A stretch of DNA of 64,000 bases from Aedes albopictus (GCF_035046485.1 NC_085138.1:61868580-61932579), one strand, 5' to 3'; numbered from the stretch's first letter, positions 32,258-44,470 are shown. The notes: generated by a model not told the origin, from the sequence alone. A program made the numbers and translations.

Positions 32258-32432
32258 CAGTCAAACTTTGACCTGATTTGCAGTTTTAATGAATTGGCCT
32301 ACGAGGTTATTTTTTGGGCCCCAACGTTTCGATCCCTGATGAAGATCCAAATTGGCATCGAAACGTTGGAGCCATGAAAACAAATTCATTGGCCAATTTA
32401 TTAAGACTGCAAGCTAGACCCAAGTTCGTTCA
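32258..32432. repeat. Compound hairpin with a hammerhead-core-like motif
   Basis: Outer arms 32277-32300 (GCAGTTTTAATGAATTGGCC) and 32389-32412 are complementary. Inner arms CCAACGTTTCGAT (32321-32333) and ATCGAAACGTTGG (32356-32368) are perfect. The loop contains CTGATGA at 32336-32342, a short pairable GATCCA/TGGCATC stem, then CGAAAC at 32359-32364. CTGATGA-stem-GAAA is the conserved core order of hammerhead ribozymes, but no stem I and no cleavage-site UH were found, so catalysis is not supported. Confidence 0.7.
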
Positions 32433-32665
32433 AAGAAAATTCATTTGACAATTTTATTTGAAGTCCTTGGCAATTGCTTTGCATTACTCTAGGTCTCTAT
32501 TTTTTCTTTGCGAATTCCATCAGCAACTCCTGTAAAAATTCCAAAGGAAGATGCTCTTTGATTTTTTAGAACCTATATTGAAATCCTTAGGAATTTTTGT
32601 CGGAATAATCTTTGGATATTCAATCCGTAATTGAAATTTTCTTCGACAATTCAATGTGTTATTCT

Positions 32666-32788
32666 TTAACCTTTTGGAGCCGATTTGTTTCGCCGCTGTT
32701 GACGCAACCTCGCTAGTGTCGAACACGTTTGTTATGCTCGGTTTCATCGCCGGGGTCATATATGACCCCTCCGGCTCCAAAGGGTTAA
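32666..32788. mobile_element. TTAA-flanked MITE (115 bp), piggyBac-like
   Basis: Ends CCTTTTGGAGCCG (32670) and, inverted, CCCTTTGGAGCCG (ending 32784), directly flanked by TTAA at 32666-32669 and 32785-32788. TTAA duplication is the hallmark of piggyBac-type transposition (established). No coding capacity. Confidence 0.85.
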
Positions 32789-32989
32789 GCTATTCTTTTG
32801 TAAATTCTAAAGGATTTTTTTCTTCGGCAATAAATTTTTTGACGATTAAATTTTTAATCTTTTTAATATCCTAGTCCTACTATTTTTAGAGTCCAACACC
32901 TTTTTTTTGGCTTTGCAATATCTTTGATTTTTAATTGGAATAGCGATTATAAGCAAAACGATTTTAATTTTCATGAATAAAATGGTTGT

Positions 32990-33980
32990 AAATGGAAGAA
33001 GCTCCAGGAGAGATTTCCGAAGAAATCCCTACAGAGGTTCCTGGAGGTATCCCTGGAGATATTCCTGGAGGAAGCTCTGGAGAGATTCCCGGAGGAATCC
33101 CTGAAGAGATTCATGTAAGAATCCATGTAGAGATTGCTGGAGGAATTCCTGAAGTGATTTGTGGATGAATTTCTGCAAGGATACCTGGAGGAATCCCTGG
33201 AGAGATTTGTGGAGGAATCCCTGGAGAGATTTCAGGAGAGATTCCTGGAGGAATCCCTGGAGAGATTACTGAAGCAGTTCCTGGAAAGATTTCTGGAAAT
33301 ATTTCTGAAGGAATCCCGGCAGAGATTCTTGAAGAAATCTATGGACAACTCCTGGAGAGCTTCCTGGAGGAATTTCTCGAGAGAGATTCCTGGAGGAATC
33401 TGTGAAGAGAATCCTGGAGGAATCTCTAGACAGATTTCTGGAGGAATCCCTGGAGAGAGATTTCAGGAGGAATCCCTCGAGAGAGATTCCTGGAGGAATC
33501 TCTCGAAAGAAATTCTAGAAGGAATCCCTTGAAAGAGATTCCAGGAGGAATCCATCGAGAAAAATTTTAGAAGAAATCCCTCTAAAAAGATTCCTGAAGG
33601 AACCTCTCGGGAGTGATTTCTGGAGAGATTCCTGGAGTAATCTCTGGAGAGATTACTGGAAAGATTCCAGAAGGATTCCCGGCAGAGATTCTTGGAAAAG
33701 TCCATGGACAACTCCTGGAGAGCTACCTGGAGGAATTTCTCGAGAGAGATTCCTGGAGGAATCTGTGAAGAGAATCCTGGAGAATTCTCTAGACAAATTT
33801 CTGGAGAGATTACTGGAGGGATTCTTGTAGAGATTTCCGAAAAAAAAAACCTGAAGGAATTCCTGCAAAGATTCTTGGAGGAATCTATGGACAATTCCTG
33901 GAGAGATTCCTGAGAGGAATCCCAAAACAGATTTCTGGAGGAATCCCTGGCAAGATTCCTGGAGGGATGTATGTAAAGGT
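32990..33980. repeat. Degenerate ~24-bp (2 x 12) repeat tract
   Basis: GAGATTCCTGGAGG and AATCCCTGGA alternate with many substitutions for about 1 kb. A block containing CTATGGACAACTCCTGGAGAG recurs near 33340 and 33700, about 365 bp apart. Open frames rich in LEESLERF or SRNLSRE are products of the repeat. Confidence 0.85.
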
Positions 33981-34934
33981 TCCTTTAGGTATCCCTGGAG
34001 AGATCATTATAGGTGTTCCCGTTGAGATTTTTTTTGAGAAATTTTTGGATATTCCTGAAATGATTGTTGTAGGAATCCCTCCATGGCTTTGCCAAAGACC
34101 TTCGCATGCAATTTCTCCATGGAACTTTCTAAAAAACAACAACATATGGCTCATGGATTCATATTGGGAATTGCGTCATAAATTCATCGAAATGTTTCTG
34201 CTTTAACGTGGAACTATTTTTTTTTGCACATCCATATCTCAGTAGTTAGTGAACTAAATTTTAATCTTTTTTCGTTATCGGAATTCTACACTATCCTAAA
34301 AGGTGTAGTGAAAGCCGATTGGAATTTTATGCAGCTTCCGGTGAGAACCAGGCGAATGCATTAGTTCCTCACTGTAAACTTCTTCCATTTCCGTTTTGTT
34401 CTCAGATTGGTTAGGAGTACCATGTCTGTAGCGCGTTCTTTCGGTACCTCGACAAGATAGCAACATTCTGTCTTCGGCAAAGTTGTTCAGAACAACAACC
34501 ACTTCCTGGTGATGGATTTCTGTAAAAAAAATACGGTAAAATTGTATCGTTTATCTATACAGCACTAACGAAGTTCGGTATAAGTTGCTACTTATACCGA
34601 TTCTTTACAGTGAATCAAACATTACGGTTTAGATCTCGGTAATACATTATCGAAGTCGGTGATTTTTTTTCTATGTGTGTAATATATAAGAAATTGGAAC
34701 CAGAAATTTCTTCGAATATACTTTCTAAAACTTGTGTGAATCATCATTATAAGAATATCTTTCTGACGTTTACATTTTTCACGAATACAAAAATCTGCCA
34801 TGAGATCCACGAAACTTTTATAATGATTACGCTGAAACATTTATTCTACTAGAATTGAATCTCTTAAAAGAAACTCGTGGTTATTCGCGGAAAGTATTTC
34901 TGTAGATATTTTTGGGGAATACTCTCAAAGTGTT
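33981..34934. other. Unique DNA with one stray repeat unit
   Basis: A small hairpin CGGTATAAG/CTTATACCG lies at about 34577-34600. A minus-strand single unit related to the 34935-35495 family is recognisable at about 34400-34500 (CTTCGGCAAAGTTGTTCAG on the plus strand). No gene is seen. Confidence 0.45.
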
Positions 34935-35495
34935 CCTGAAATGATCCTTGATTCTTGAAGTTGGAAGCTAAGCTCGTACCTGGTTTCAATCTTGTGATAT
35001 ATCTCACCAAAGTCGTGCCGGAAATAACTATGTACACTAGCGCCACGTGGTGGTGAAATTCGGAACTATGCTCTTCATGACCTAGAATAACTCGTAGTCC
35101 TGATCAACTTAGCCGAAGATCGCACCTTCCTACATGGCTTCAATCTCGTGCTATATCCCACTATAGTCATACCGGAAGTCACTATTTACACCAGAGCCAC
35201 GTGGTGGTGAAATTCGGAACTATGCTCTTCATAACCTGGAAGTACTCGTAGTCCTGAACAACTTTGGCAAATATCGTACCTTCCTATCTGGCTTCAATCT
35301 TGTGAAAAACTATGACGAAGATCGTACCTTCCTATTTGATTTCAATCTCGTGTTATATCTGTCAAAAGTCGTACCGGAAACAACTATATACACAAGTGGC
35401 ACGTGGTGGTAAAATTCGGAACTAAGCTCTTCATGACCTGGAAGTACTCGTAGTCCTGAACAACTTTATCGTAGATCATACCTTGCTATCTGGCT
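34935..35495. repeat. Diverged tandem repeat (~160-195 bp, about 3 copies) with a CCACGTGGTGG motif
   Basis: The box GCGCCACGTGGTGG followed by TGAAATTCGGAACTA occurs near 35040, 35195 and 35392, each followed by GTACTCGTAGTCCTGA and a TATCTGGCTTCAATCT box. The architecture parallels the 24555-25085 repeat, so both probably belong to one dispersed family. CCACCACGTGGCGC again resembles a CTCF-like core. Confidence 0.75.
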
Positions 35496-35785
35496 ATAAC
35501 TTTTTTTCGATAAGCAAATTTAAATTAAGTCAAACATTTTTCAAAGATCATTATATATGTAAGTCATAAATGCTCAAAATTTCATTAATTCGGTATTTTG
35601 AATCCGGACATATCGCAATTCAAAGTTAGCTACCGGATAATACACCCTAGTACACCCTTCATAGGAACAAGACAAAGCTGAAAAAAGTTAGATTATACAG
35701 GTGCCTGGATAGCACAGCTGTTATTTTCACGAATATCTTCACCTAAACACAAAGCCTCTCACAAGGATTTATCCTTGAAAATTTT
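35496..35785. other. AT-rich DNA, nothing recognised
   Basis: No gene or clear repeat. Confidence 0.4.
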
Positions 35786-36872
35786 CAGTAACTCCTCCCG
35801 ATAATTCTCGATGGATTTCTCCAATAATTTCTACCAGGTTTCATTTTGTAATTGCTCCCGAGAATCCTGTAGCGATTCGATGCAAGATTTCTCCTGGATA
35901 TTTCACTCAGGATTCTTTTTGGGATCCCTTCATGTAATCCTTCAAGGAATCCCCCCGAAATTCTTCCCGATGTTTTTTGCAGGTTTTCCTTTCGAACGCA
36001 TTTCTCCCGGGATTCTTTCATTGACTTCTTACGAGATTCCTTTATGTATTTCTTTGAAAATGTCTCTTGGATCCCATCAAGAATCCCTCCAGGGAGTCCT
36101 CGTAGTATTCCTTCAAAGTTTCCTCCTGAGATTTTGTTTATTAAGGATTACTTTATTAAGGATTCTTCCAGGATTTGTTTTTCTTTTCAATAATTCATCC
36201 CGGGAATCTTCCATTGATTCCTCCAATGATGTATTCAGGTATTTCAACCGGGATTACTTCCGTTTTTTTTTTTCACGGGTTATTCCAGAGGTTTCATTAG
36301 AGATTCTTGCAGGTTTTTTCCTGAGTTTCCACAGACATCCTTTAGTGATTCTTCCGGGTAAATTTTCGGGGATATCTTTATCAGGATTCCTTAATTCCCG
36401 GCATTTCTTCATTGTTTTGCTCAGGTGTATTGTAGAAATTCCTCCCGTGATTCTTTAAAAAAATCTTTTAAGGATTCCTTTCTAAGGAATTATTAAGGAT
36501 TCTCCTAGAATTTTCAGGGATTCCTTCAGATTGAAAGTATTCTCTACTTCAGATTGAAAATAATTCTCCACACCATTGATTCCTCACACAATTCCTTTTA
36601 GGGTTTATCCTAGGATTTATTTAAGATTCAATCCTGGGTTTCCGTCAAGGAATGCTCCCAGGATTCGTCCCTGGATTTCTTTACTGAATTTTCCCGACAT
36701 TTTTCATGGGTTTCTCCGGATTTTTTCATCGAATTCTTTCAGCGATTCTTTCATAGATCATTCCCGAGTTTTCTTTGTGGGTTTCTCCAAGCATTTCTTC
36801 AAGGATATCTCCTGGACTCTATCAAGGATTCCTCCAGACTTTTTTTTGCAGAATTCCGTTTGGAATTCATTC
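35786..36872. repeat. Degenerate GGGATTCCTCC-like repeat tract
   Basis: GGGATTCTT, GGATTCCTCC and GATTTCTCCA words recur every 12-30 bp over about 1.1 kb, complementary in sense to the 32990-33980 tract. A 215-codon plus frame (35811-36458) and a 102-codon frame (36576-36884) are Phe/Ser/Ile-rich repeat products, not recognised proteins. Confidence 0.7.
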
Positions 36873-36875
36873 CGG

Positions 36876-37198
36876 CCCGGGTAGAGGTGAAATACTGACG
36901 ATCAAAACGTGATATTGGTTTGATTGATATAAGAGATAAAAGATCTGAAAATAATATCTAAAAAATGTTCCTGAAACATCTGAACAATATCAAAATTTGA
37001 TATTTCAAGATCAATCGAATAGCTCGCTGCTATTGGTTAGATCTTACAAAATCTAAATATGATATGATGATGATGTTCTAGGAGTAAATTTGTGATATTA
37101 TTTTTTGATCTTTTATCTCTTATATCAATCAAACCAATATCACTTTTTGATCTCCATATCAAAATATGCTATTAATTAGCTCTTTTCCTCTACCCGGG
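36876..37198. mobile_element. Inverted-repeat MITE with CCCGGGTAGAGG ends (323 bp)
   Basis: CCCGGGTAGAGG starts at 36876 and its complement CCTCTACCCGGG ends at 37198. Sub-terminal arms share GTGATATTGGTTTGATTG and ATATAAGAGATAAAAGATC. The target-site duplication is not clear. It sits inside the degenerate GGGATTCCT tract. Confidence 0.85.
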
Positions 37199-38590
37199 GG
37201 GATTGATCCCGGGTTTTTTTTTTCAGAATTTCTTCAGTAATATTCTCCAGGGTTCCATCAGGGGTACCTCCCGGAGTTCCTTCATTTTTTCCTTTCGGAA
37301 TTTATTACAGGATTCCAAGAGGATTTTATCACGGGATTTTTTTTTTTCGGATCATTCTCGAAATTGCATCAGGGATTCTATTTGAGATTTCTCTAGACCT
37401 TTCTTCAGGAAATGCTTCCGGGATATGGATTTCTACCGGGATTTTTCCTGTTTTTTTTCAGACAGAGATAGCTCTCGAGATTAATACAGTATAATTACCC
37501 AGTGTCCAGTTTTCGTTTCTGTGTAGTAAATGCGATAGGAATTGATAACCACACTGTGCTGACAAGCTTTCACGCAACGAACAAATCTCCAGACGAAAAA
37601 CGAAAAATATGTTTAACCCTTGAAAAAGATGGCATAGCCCATTGAAACGACGAACGTAGAAAATATATTTTCGTTTTAATCGCTTAATAGACTGAAAGCC
37701 GAAAATATCTCCTGTGAGATTAATAACAGGATTTTTTTAAGAATTTCTGTTGAGATTTCTCCCGGGATTATTTTCCGGGATGTTTCTGGGATTTCCTCTC
37801 GAGACTCCTCCGGGATTCTTTTAAAGGTCTCTCCCAGGATTCCTCAAGTATTTCTCCAAAATGTTCAATGGAACTCCTTTTGAAAATATCTCAGGGAAAC
37901 ATATTCAGGGATTCATTCAGGGATTTCCACAGGGATTCCCTCAGAATTCGTTCTGGGTTTTCTCTTGGGCTTCTTTTATGAATTCCTTCCGGTATTCATT
38001 CAGGAACTCCTAACAGAATTCCTTCACTGAGTCGCCTGGGATTCTTTATAAATGATTCAACCCAAATTTCTTTTGGGATTCCTCCCGAGATTCTATCAAC
38101 GATTCTTCAAGGATATCCTTCGGGGCTCGGAGATTTTTTAGAAGATTACTTTATTGATTTCTTCCAGGAGCCCATTAGGCATTAGATTCAGTAAAGGATT
38201 CCTCCTTCTTCAGAGATTTCTTCACAGTTATCTTTCGTGAATCCTACACCGATTCTTCTGGTATTTCTTTAGTCATTTCTCATTCCAATTCTGAAAATCT
38301 ATTAAGGAGTTTTTCGAAATTCTTCTAATGATTTTTTTTTTCAGAATTCCTTGGAGTTCATCCACGATTTTCTATGAGCTCCTCCAAGATTATCTCAGGG
38401 ACTCCTTTCAAGATTCTTTCATGGATTACTCTAAGATACTTTCATGGATTTTCTTTTGGGACTCCTTCAAGAATTTCTACCGTGACTTTTTCCCGAAATT
38501 TCTTCTGGTATTACTCTCGTGATGTTTTGAGGGATTCCTTCCGTGATTCCGTTCGATATTCATCCTAGAATTCTTCCCGGAATTATAGTT
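37199..38590. repeat. Degenerate GGGATTCCTCC-like repeat tract, continued
   Basis: Continuation of the tract at 35786-36872 after the inserted MITE. About 37490-37710 is a non-repeat interruption containing AAAATATATTTTCG and ATGGCATAGCCCATTGAAACG. Short plus frames (60-64 codons) are repeat products. Confidence 0.65.
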
Positions 38591-38647
38591 TCCTACCAGT
38601 AATGCTAACGCCTATTATGCCTAATATAATATTATGGCAACCATCCG

Positions 38648-39105
38648 TACCCGACTAGAAAATTATATCAAGTTTATATCATATTGTGTTATGATGAAAT
38701 AATATTTTTCTATAACTTATTATGTTATAAACTAGATGCAGGATGATGTTAAAATAACTAAAATTGTAACAAAAAGTACACTGGTCTAATCAAGGTTATA
38801 ACCTTTTTTGTTACAATAATATCATAATTATAACAAAATGTGATATGAATTTTGGTCTCAGGATTACTAGTTTCTATCCAATTTTGATACAATTTTGTAA
38901 CATTTTTTTCCAGATGTCCATGACTCAAAACTAAATGATAACACAATGAGTTATCAAACAACACTTATAACACAATGTGATATAATTGAGTTATAGTATT
39001 TCGAAAACACCAAGGATGTTGAACATGATTATAACACAATGAGTTATAAATATCATGATCTGTTAGGATTATGTTATATTTTTGTTACAATTTTCTAGTC
39101 GGGTA
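38648..39105. mobile_element. TA-flanked MITE (454 bp) with CCCGACTAG ends
   Basis: CCCGACTAGAAAATTATA at 38650 and, inverted, CCCGACTAGAAAATTGTA ending at 39103, flanked by TA (38648-38649, 39104-39105). The interior is rich in GTTATAA/TTATAAC words in both orientations. A diverged relative lies at about 46850-47280. Confidence 0.88.
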
Positions 39106-39447
39106 TAGCCCAGTTGTAGTCTATTAAAACAACTTTGTAAACTTAGTTTCTTTTGTTTAATCTAATGTAAGTTCAAATGGTTTGAATAGCAATACCGTAT
39201 GGAGTGAAGTACGCGTAGGCCGATTTTCATGCAAAATGTTAAATGTGTGAAGAATTGTTCTTTTTCTTCTTTATGGCTCGACGTCCGCACTGGGACTTGG
39301 TCTGCCTTGCTTCAACTTAGTGTTCTTTAAGCACTTCCACAGTTATTAATTGAAGGTCTTTCTTTGTCTGCCATTCCATGAATTTGTTTATTGTGTGGCA
39401 AGTACAATGATATACTATGTCCAGAGAGTCGAGTAAATGTATCTACA
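39106..39447. other. Unique DNA, nothing recognised
   Basis: No gene or repeat of note. Confidence 0.4.
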
Positions 39448-40358
39448 TACAGGGGGTGGCCAACATGTTTGGGATAGGCAACTTTTTTTTCTCTCACAAA
39501 AAAGTTCAACATACTGTAACTTTTCATAGAATGCATCAAAATTTCTCAAATTTTGGCTGTTTGCCAACATATTATATGTGTATCATTGGTACAAAATTGA
39601 GCTCGTTTGGTTAATCTTTCGCGAAGCTAGAACCGTTTTCGTGAAACACTATTTTTCAGATTAATTTTGAACTGTCATATCTCAGCAACCAGTGAACAGA
39701 ATTGAATGAAGTTTTGAACATTTATCAACAATATATTAGTGCTTCACAAGTTATTTAAACATAGGTACTTTTTGAACATTTAAAATAGTTATCATGAATT
39801 GACACTTTTTGGTTCTTTCTCGAAAATATGTAAGTTTTTTACATCAATGTTATGAATTTTAGTTTTGATATCCAAAGATTTTCTACTTCTGTTCTCAAAA
39901 TATCTCTAATTAGGTATATTAGAGCATATTTGGATTGAAGGAAGAACACATTTAATAATTTTTGTGTGTATTCTAAATTTGACTTATTTTCCACTATATG
40001 GGTGAAAATGTCCAACCGGTATAACTTTATTCCTCGTGAGAAAATATTACATTTTAAAATGGCGCATCAAATATCGATATATTGTTGGTAAATGGTAAAC
40101 GATTCGGTTTACTGGTTTCGGAGATATGACAGTTTGAAAATTTTTTGTCTAAAAATAGTGTTTAACGAGAACGATTCTAGCTTCACGAAAGATTTACCAA
40201 TCAAGCCCAAATTTGTACCAATGATGCACATATTACAGGTTGATAAAAAGTCAAAATTTGAGAATTTTTGATGCACTCTATGAAAAGTTACAGCATGTAG
40301 AACTTTTTTGTTAGAGAAAAAAAGTTGCCTATCCCAAACATTTTGGCCACCCCCTGTA
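39448..40358. mobile_element. TA-flanked foldback MITE (907 bp) with CAGGGGGTGGCC ends
   Basis: CAGGGGGTGGCCAACATGTT at 39450 matches, inverted, CAGGGGGTGGCCAAAATGTT ending at 40356, with TA at 39448-39449 and 40357-40358. Complementarity continues inward for at least about 240 bp per side (GGGATAGGCAACTTTTTTT, TTGGTACAAA, GCTAGAA.CGTT, AAACACTATTTTT) and more weakly almost to the centre. No transposase frame. Confidence 0.9.
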
Positions 40359-41745
40359 TGTACTCAAATGCAAAATACGTTTCCACTTTAGATATCCCGA
40401 ATCGGACTATAACGAACAGGTTTCCAACAAACAAAAAATTCATCTCCCATTGACTGGAACAAAAGCCATTTGGTCCGAGTCTAGAATCTATTCAGCGATT
40501 CAAAAACCAATTCTGCATACCCACAGGAGAAGGTGGGCGTAGCGTGTTGCAAAATGGGCAAACAAAAATCCCCATACAAACAAGCGGAGAAAAAAAAAAG
40601 ACGTGAAACAACTGTTGGGAACACAGCAATCCCAGTTTGTAGCGGCGGTACTTCCCTGGATTGGACAGAACTGGACAGGGTATCATACCCCGTGGCAAAC
40701 GTCGGCCTCGGCCGCTGCCGCCGTTCATCAGAAGTTTGTTTTGCTTTCTTTTCGCGGCGCGGGTGAGGATAAACATGCAGACGCTCTGGTAAGGCCCGGG
40801 TTTCCCCCTCTTCGGCACCGTATACATACATACATGGGCCTGTCGGAAAATCTCCCCAGGGCATTAAATGGTTGTTGGCCATTGTTTTCCCCGTATCGAA
40901 TGGTGCACACCGTATGTATACTTAGAATCTTAATGAAAAGATTGGTGTCACTCCATAAATTACAGTTTACTTTCTACAAATATTTTCAGTAAAATTAGAG
41001 AATCAAATTAGTTATGCATGATTTTCAAAATAATAATATTATTTTGAAAATCAAAAAATAATTTTGAAAAAGATACTGGATGTTTAATTTTTTATTTTGT
41101 ATTCCAAAGAAATCTTAAATCAATAAAACTAATTTCATTTCCATAAACACTTTTCGAACGTGCCTCCAATATTTTGATTGGTAGTATGAAATGGATGGAT
41201 GCTAGACTGCAAAAAAGAGGCAACTGGCTCGCGACGCGGTGACGACCAGTTTCTAATGAAAATCCAACTGCTGGGAAAAATCCGTGTTTGTTTACACGAG
41301 CCTGTTCCGAATCCGACGATGGAGAAACTTTTGCCGAATTGGCTAGCCTTGTGATAGTCAGTGAAGGCTTTGTGTTTTCCATGGCCACTGTATTTTGAAT
41401 GATTATAGTTTCTTCATTGTGAATGCTTGGAAGCTTAAAATGATGTGAACAAGGGGAAGACAGATCAATTACCAAATTTTATCAATCATAGCTAATCAAT
41501 GATTATATGGGTGGATACTGATACGTAGGTTGATAGTGGTCATGATTTTCTAGATATTTGGTAAAGTAGCCAAAACGAATTTAAAATACTTTGGATATGG
41601 TAATTTGTAAAATATCTGTTTGCGTTGTTGACAATCACACATGCTCGAGGCATTATACGCGAGTCGAGTATGAATTGATTTTTTACATGATTTGCGGATG
41701 TAATGTTTTTCAAGATCGATTATACGTTTGTACAATGCATTTATT
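40359..41745. other. Unique DNA, unassigned short frames
   Basis: 40480-40910 is GC-balanced with overlapping frames on both strands (up to 133 codons, unrecognised). ATACATACATAC occurs near 40824. A 127-codon minus frame (41092-41475) is also unrecognised. No promoter or RNA gene is supported. Confidence 0.35.
41020..41052. repeat. Perfect AT-rich palindrome (33 bp)
   Basis: GATTTTCAAAATAATA, one central A, then the exact complement. Could extrude as a cruciform; no function is implied. Confidence 0.9.
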
Positions 41746-42536
41746 TACCCGAGCAGTAGAGAATATCAACAGCATAACAAAATATGTTATTTTGGCAAAA
41801 TAACTGAGAAACGTAACGAGTTATTTTTGTGTTATTTACATAACATATCATGTTATAAACTTGTCTGCCATAAGCGGCAAAATAACAAAAATCATAACAA
41901 AAAAATGTTCCTGGCAGACCAGTTGAATAACACGTTTTGTTTGTTTCAATAACAACTTAATAATAGTGAATTTGTAAAATATTTCAATAATAAATTTTGA
42001 AATTAACAAGTTATTGATAACAATTTTAAAGCAAAATGAGTTATAAGATCTTATAAGGTCTGAGGAGGAAGGGGGGTTTGTGAAAATATGACCAGCAATT
42101 TGTTAAGTATAGGAAAACCCCGTACGAAGAGGGGAGGGGAAGGGCGAAAATCCCCAATTTTAGCGTGACGTACTCAGTGGATGCTGGAAAGAAGAGGAAA
42201 AGGAACTGATTTTCTCAACTGTTCCTTGCGAAATGCTGTAAACAACGTCAATCTCGAATGGTGTAGTTTTTATTGCAAAACTTGTTATTGATGTATTATT
42301 GATGATCAAATATTTGCAAAGTCCCAATAATTCAAAAATAACTGAACTTGTTCTACAACAAAACATGTTATTGAAATGTTATTTGAAGAAACATATTAAT
42401 ATCACGATCATGACAAAATAAGTTTGTCCAACAAAACATGTTATGGCCTCAATAAGTTAATAATAACAAACCAAGATATAAACATAGATTCTGTGATTCC
42501 GTTGTTATCATTTTGATATTCTCCTCTGCTCGGGTA
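41746..42536. mobile_element. TA-flanked inverted-repeat element (787 bp) with CCCGAGCAG ends
   Basis: CCCGAGCAGTAGAGAATATC at 41748 and, inverted, CCCGAGCAGAGGAGAATATC ending at 42534, flanked by TA (41746-41747, 42535-42536). The interior carries many TAACATGTTA-like words. About 42040-42170 is GC-richer (GGAGGAAGGGGGG, GCGTGACGTACTCAG) and may be a nested insertion. Confidence 0.88.
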
Positions 42537-44470
42537 AACTTTATTCACATTCATATGGTAATTTTCATACAGGCATATACAATTCAAAATATAAATAATA
42601 GCTATAACTTTTAAAACAAAGAAGAAAAGAGATGATCCCCATTTCATTAAGAAAACGATTAATTCTTCAAGAATAGGCTCGGCGTACAAAGCACAGTGTA
42701 GTGGTCTCTCGAGAACAGCACTGCACATCTCCTGAACCTAGAACAACAGACTTATTGTCACAGGACGTCCTCATACAACAAATCCCCATCATGCAAGAAG
42801 ACAATGATAAACTTTTTCGCTCATTCGTGAATCGTGATGCGATATTTCGCTGCTTCCACTGCATCCAAGTCCAAGTCCAAACCGGAGGAGTTTTGGTTTG
42901 GTCTACGGCGCTGCTAACTTGCCAAGAAGCAATTTAAACTTTTTCCCCGAACAGCAACAGCAGCAACGCGCGCCGGTTCTCGTTTTCCCCAAACTCACTA
43001 AGGTCCTCCTAATGCCGTTTAATTAAAACAAAATTCCAGTATCAACAGCGTGCGGCATTGCTGCCGCACAGTTGTTGGTGCTGTTCAAGTTGCTGCAGCC
43101 TTTGTGAGAGAATATAAAACTCTTGTTCTGGCGGGGAGTTTTAATTTGTTTAATTTTCGTTGTGACAAAAATGAAAATGGCTGTAGTTTCTTGGCTTGGG
43201 TGTTTGTTCAAAGTAGCATAAAATGAGAACTGTCTGCTATCGTCCTCGGATGTCTGCACTCGAAGCATACCATTTAGTATTGATTTGCGAAACGAGAATT
43301 CCTTGTCAATCGATTTTCGATTTTGTAAGCATTGATGTTCCTTCTCATTTTCGAGGACGGCGAAGGACGCAACCAAGATGGGGTGGAAAATTGGTAGCAT
43401 TTTCCATGTAGGTAGAATTACCCTTTCGGAGTGTAGTGTCTCCGGGAAAAATCTAGCTTTCCCCAAGTACTTATTTCCTTTTGGGAAAAAATGTGAATAA
43501 AAACGACAGCAAGGTGAATTGAGTTGGGGAATGGATTTCTAATAATGAAGGTCAGTAATTTAATTTCGATGCCGAAATATTCGAGAGGGTTCTATGTTCT
43601 ATGAAAAATCCCTAAAAACAACTATGTTGCATAGACCAGTATGCGGCTGTGGGCTCTTCCCGCTATAACACAGTCAATTTTGAGTCAATTGACACAATGT
43701 TTGGACCGCGGTGAGATAGGAATAGTATTTAGTCGTGTACAAAATTTCAAGTTAATTGATTCAAAATATACTGAGTTATAGCTGAAAAGTGCTTCTTCAA
43801 AGAAGCCATATCGATAGAGTCAACGGTTGAAAAGTTATTAAAAGAACGCACGAAATCAACAAAACAAAACTGTGCGCTCTTACCATCCGTGTATTGTGTG
43901 AGCCTGTTTAGCCTCTTTAAGACATGCATAGTTCTAACGCGACTGCTAGAAGAGTTTCAGGCCGAAAGAATTTTCAACAAAACTTCTTGTACACCTTATA
44001 GAGCAATGGCAATTTTAAAGCGATAAATCTGATAGAAATGTTCAAGATCCTAGCGAAGATTCATGATGAGTTCCTAATGGATGTTCTGACATCCATTTCC
44101 CATCCCAATTTTGCAAATGTAGCGTCTTCGAGCCAATTTTTACAGAAAATTTTCTCAAGATCTATTAGGGTTTCTCCCAGAAATGTCTTCCCAATTTCCT
44201 GGAGGAATTTATGAATATTGTCAGAATTTTACCAAATTCCCAACATCCCTAATTCTGGAAGAAAACACATCTTACGAAACAACCACTTTTTTACAAATCG
44301 GAACCAAAATCTTTACGTGGTTGGCCACCACCGACAGCACCACGCTAATGCTGAATATAATAAGCGGACTTTCACCTATAATTAACGTAGAGAATTCTTC
44401 AGCATATGAACGAGAACGAGAATTTCCGACGAAAAACACGAATATTTAGTGGGAACTTTTTGACTCTTCA
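42537..44470. other. Unique DNA, unassigned short frames
   Basis: Open frames up to 147 codons (minus, 43023-43466) have no recognisable domain. CAGCAACAGCAGCAACGCG lies near 42953. No tRNA or repeat family was recognised. Confidence 0.35.

Noticed and set aside
32258..32432. Active hammerhead ribozyme
   Set aside because: The core words are present but no stem I and no UH cleavage site can be paired; the GAAA strand is sequestered in a perfect hairpin.
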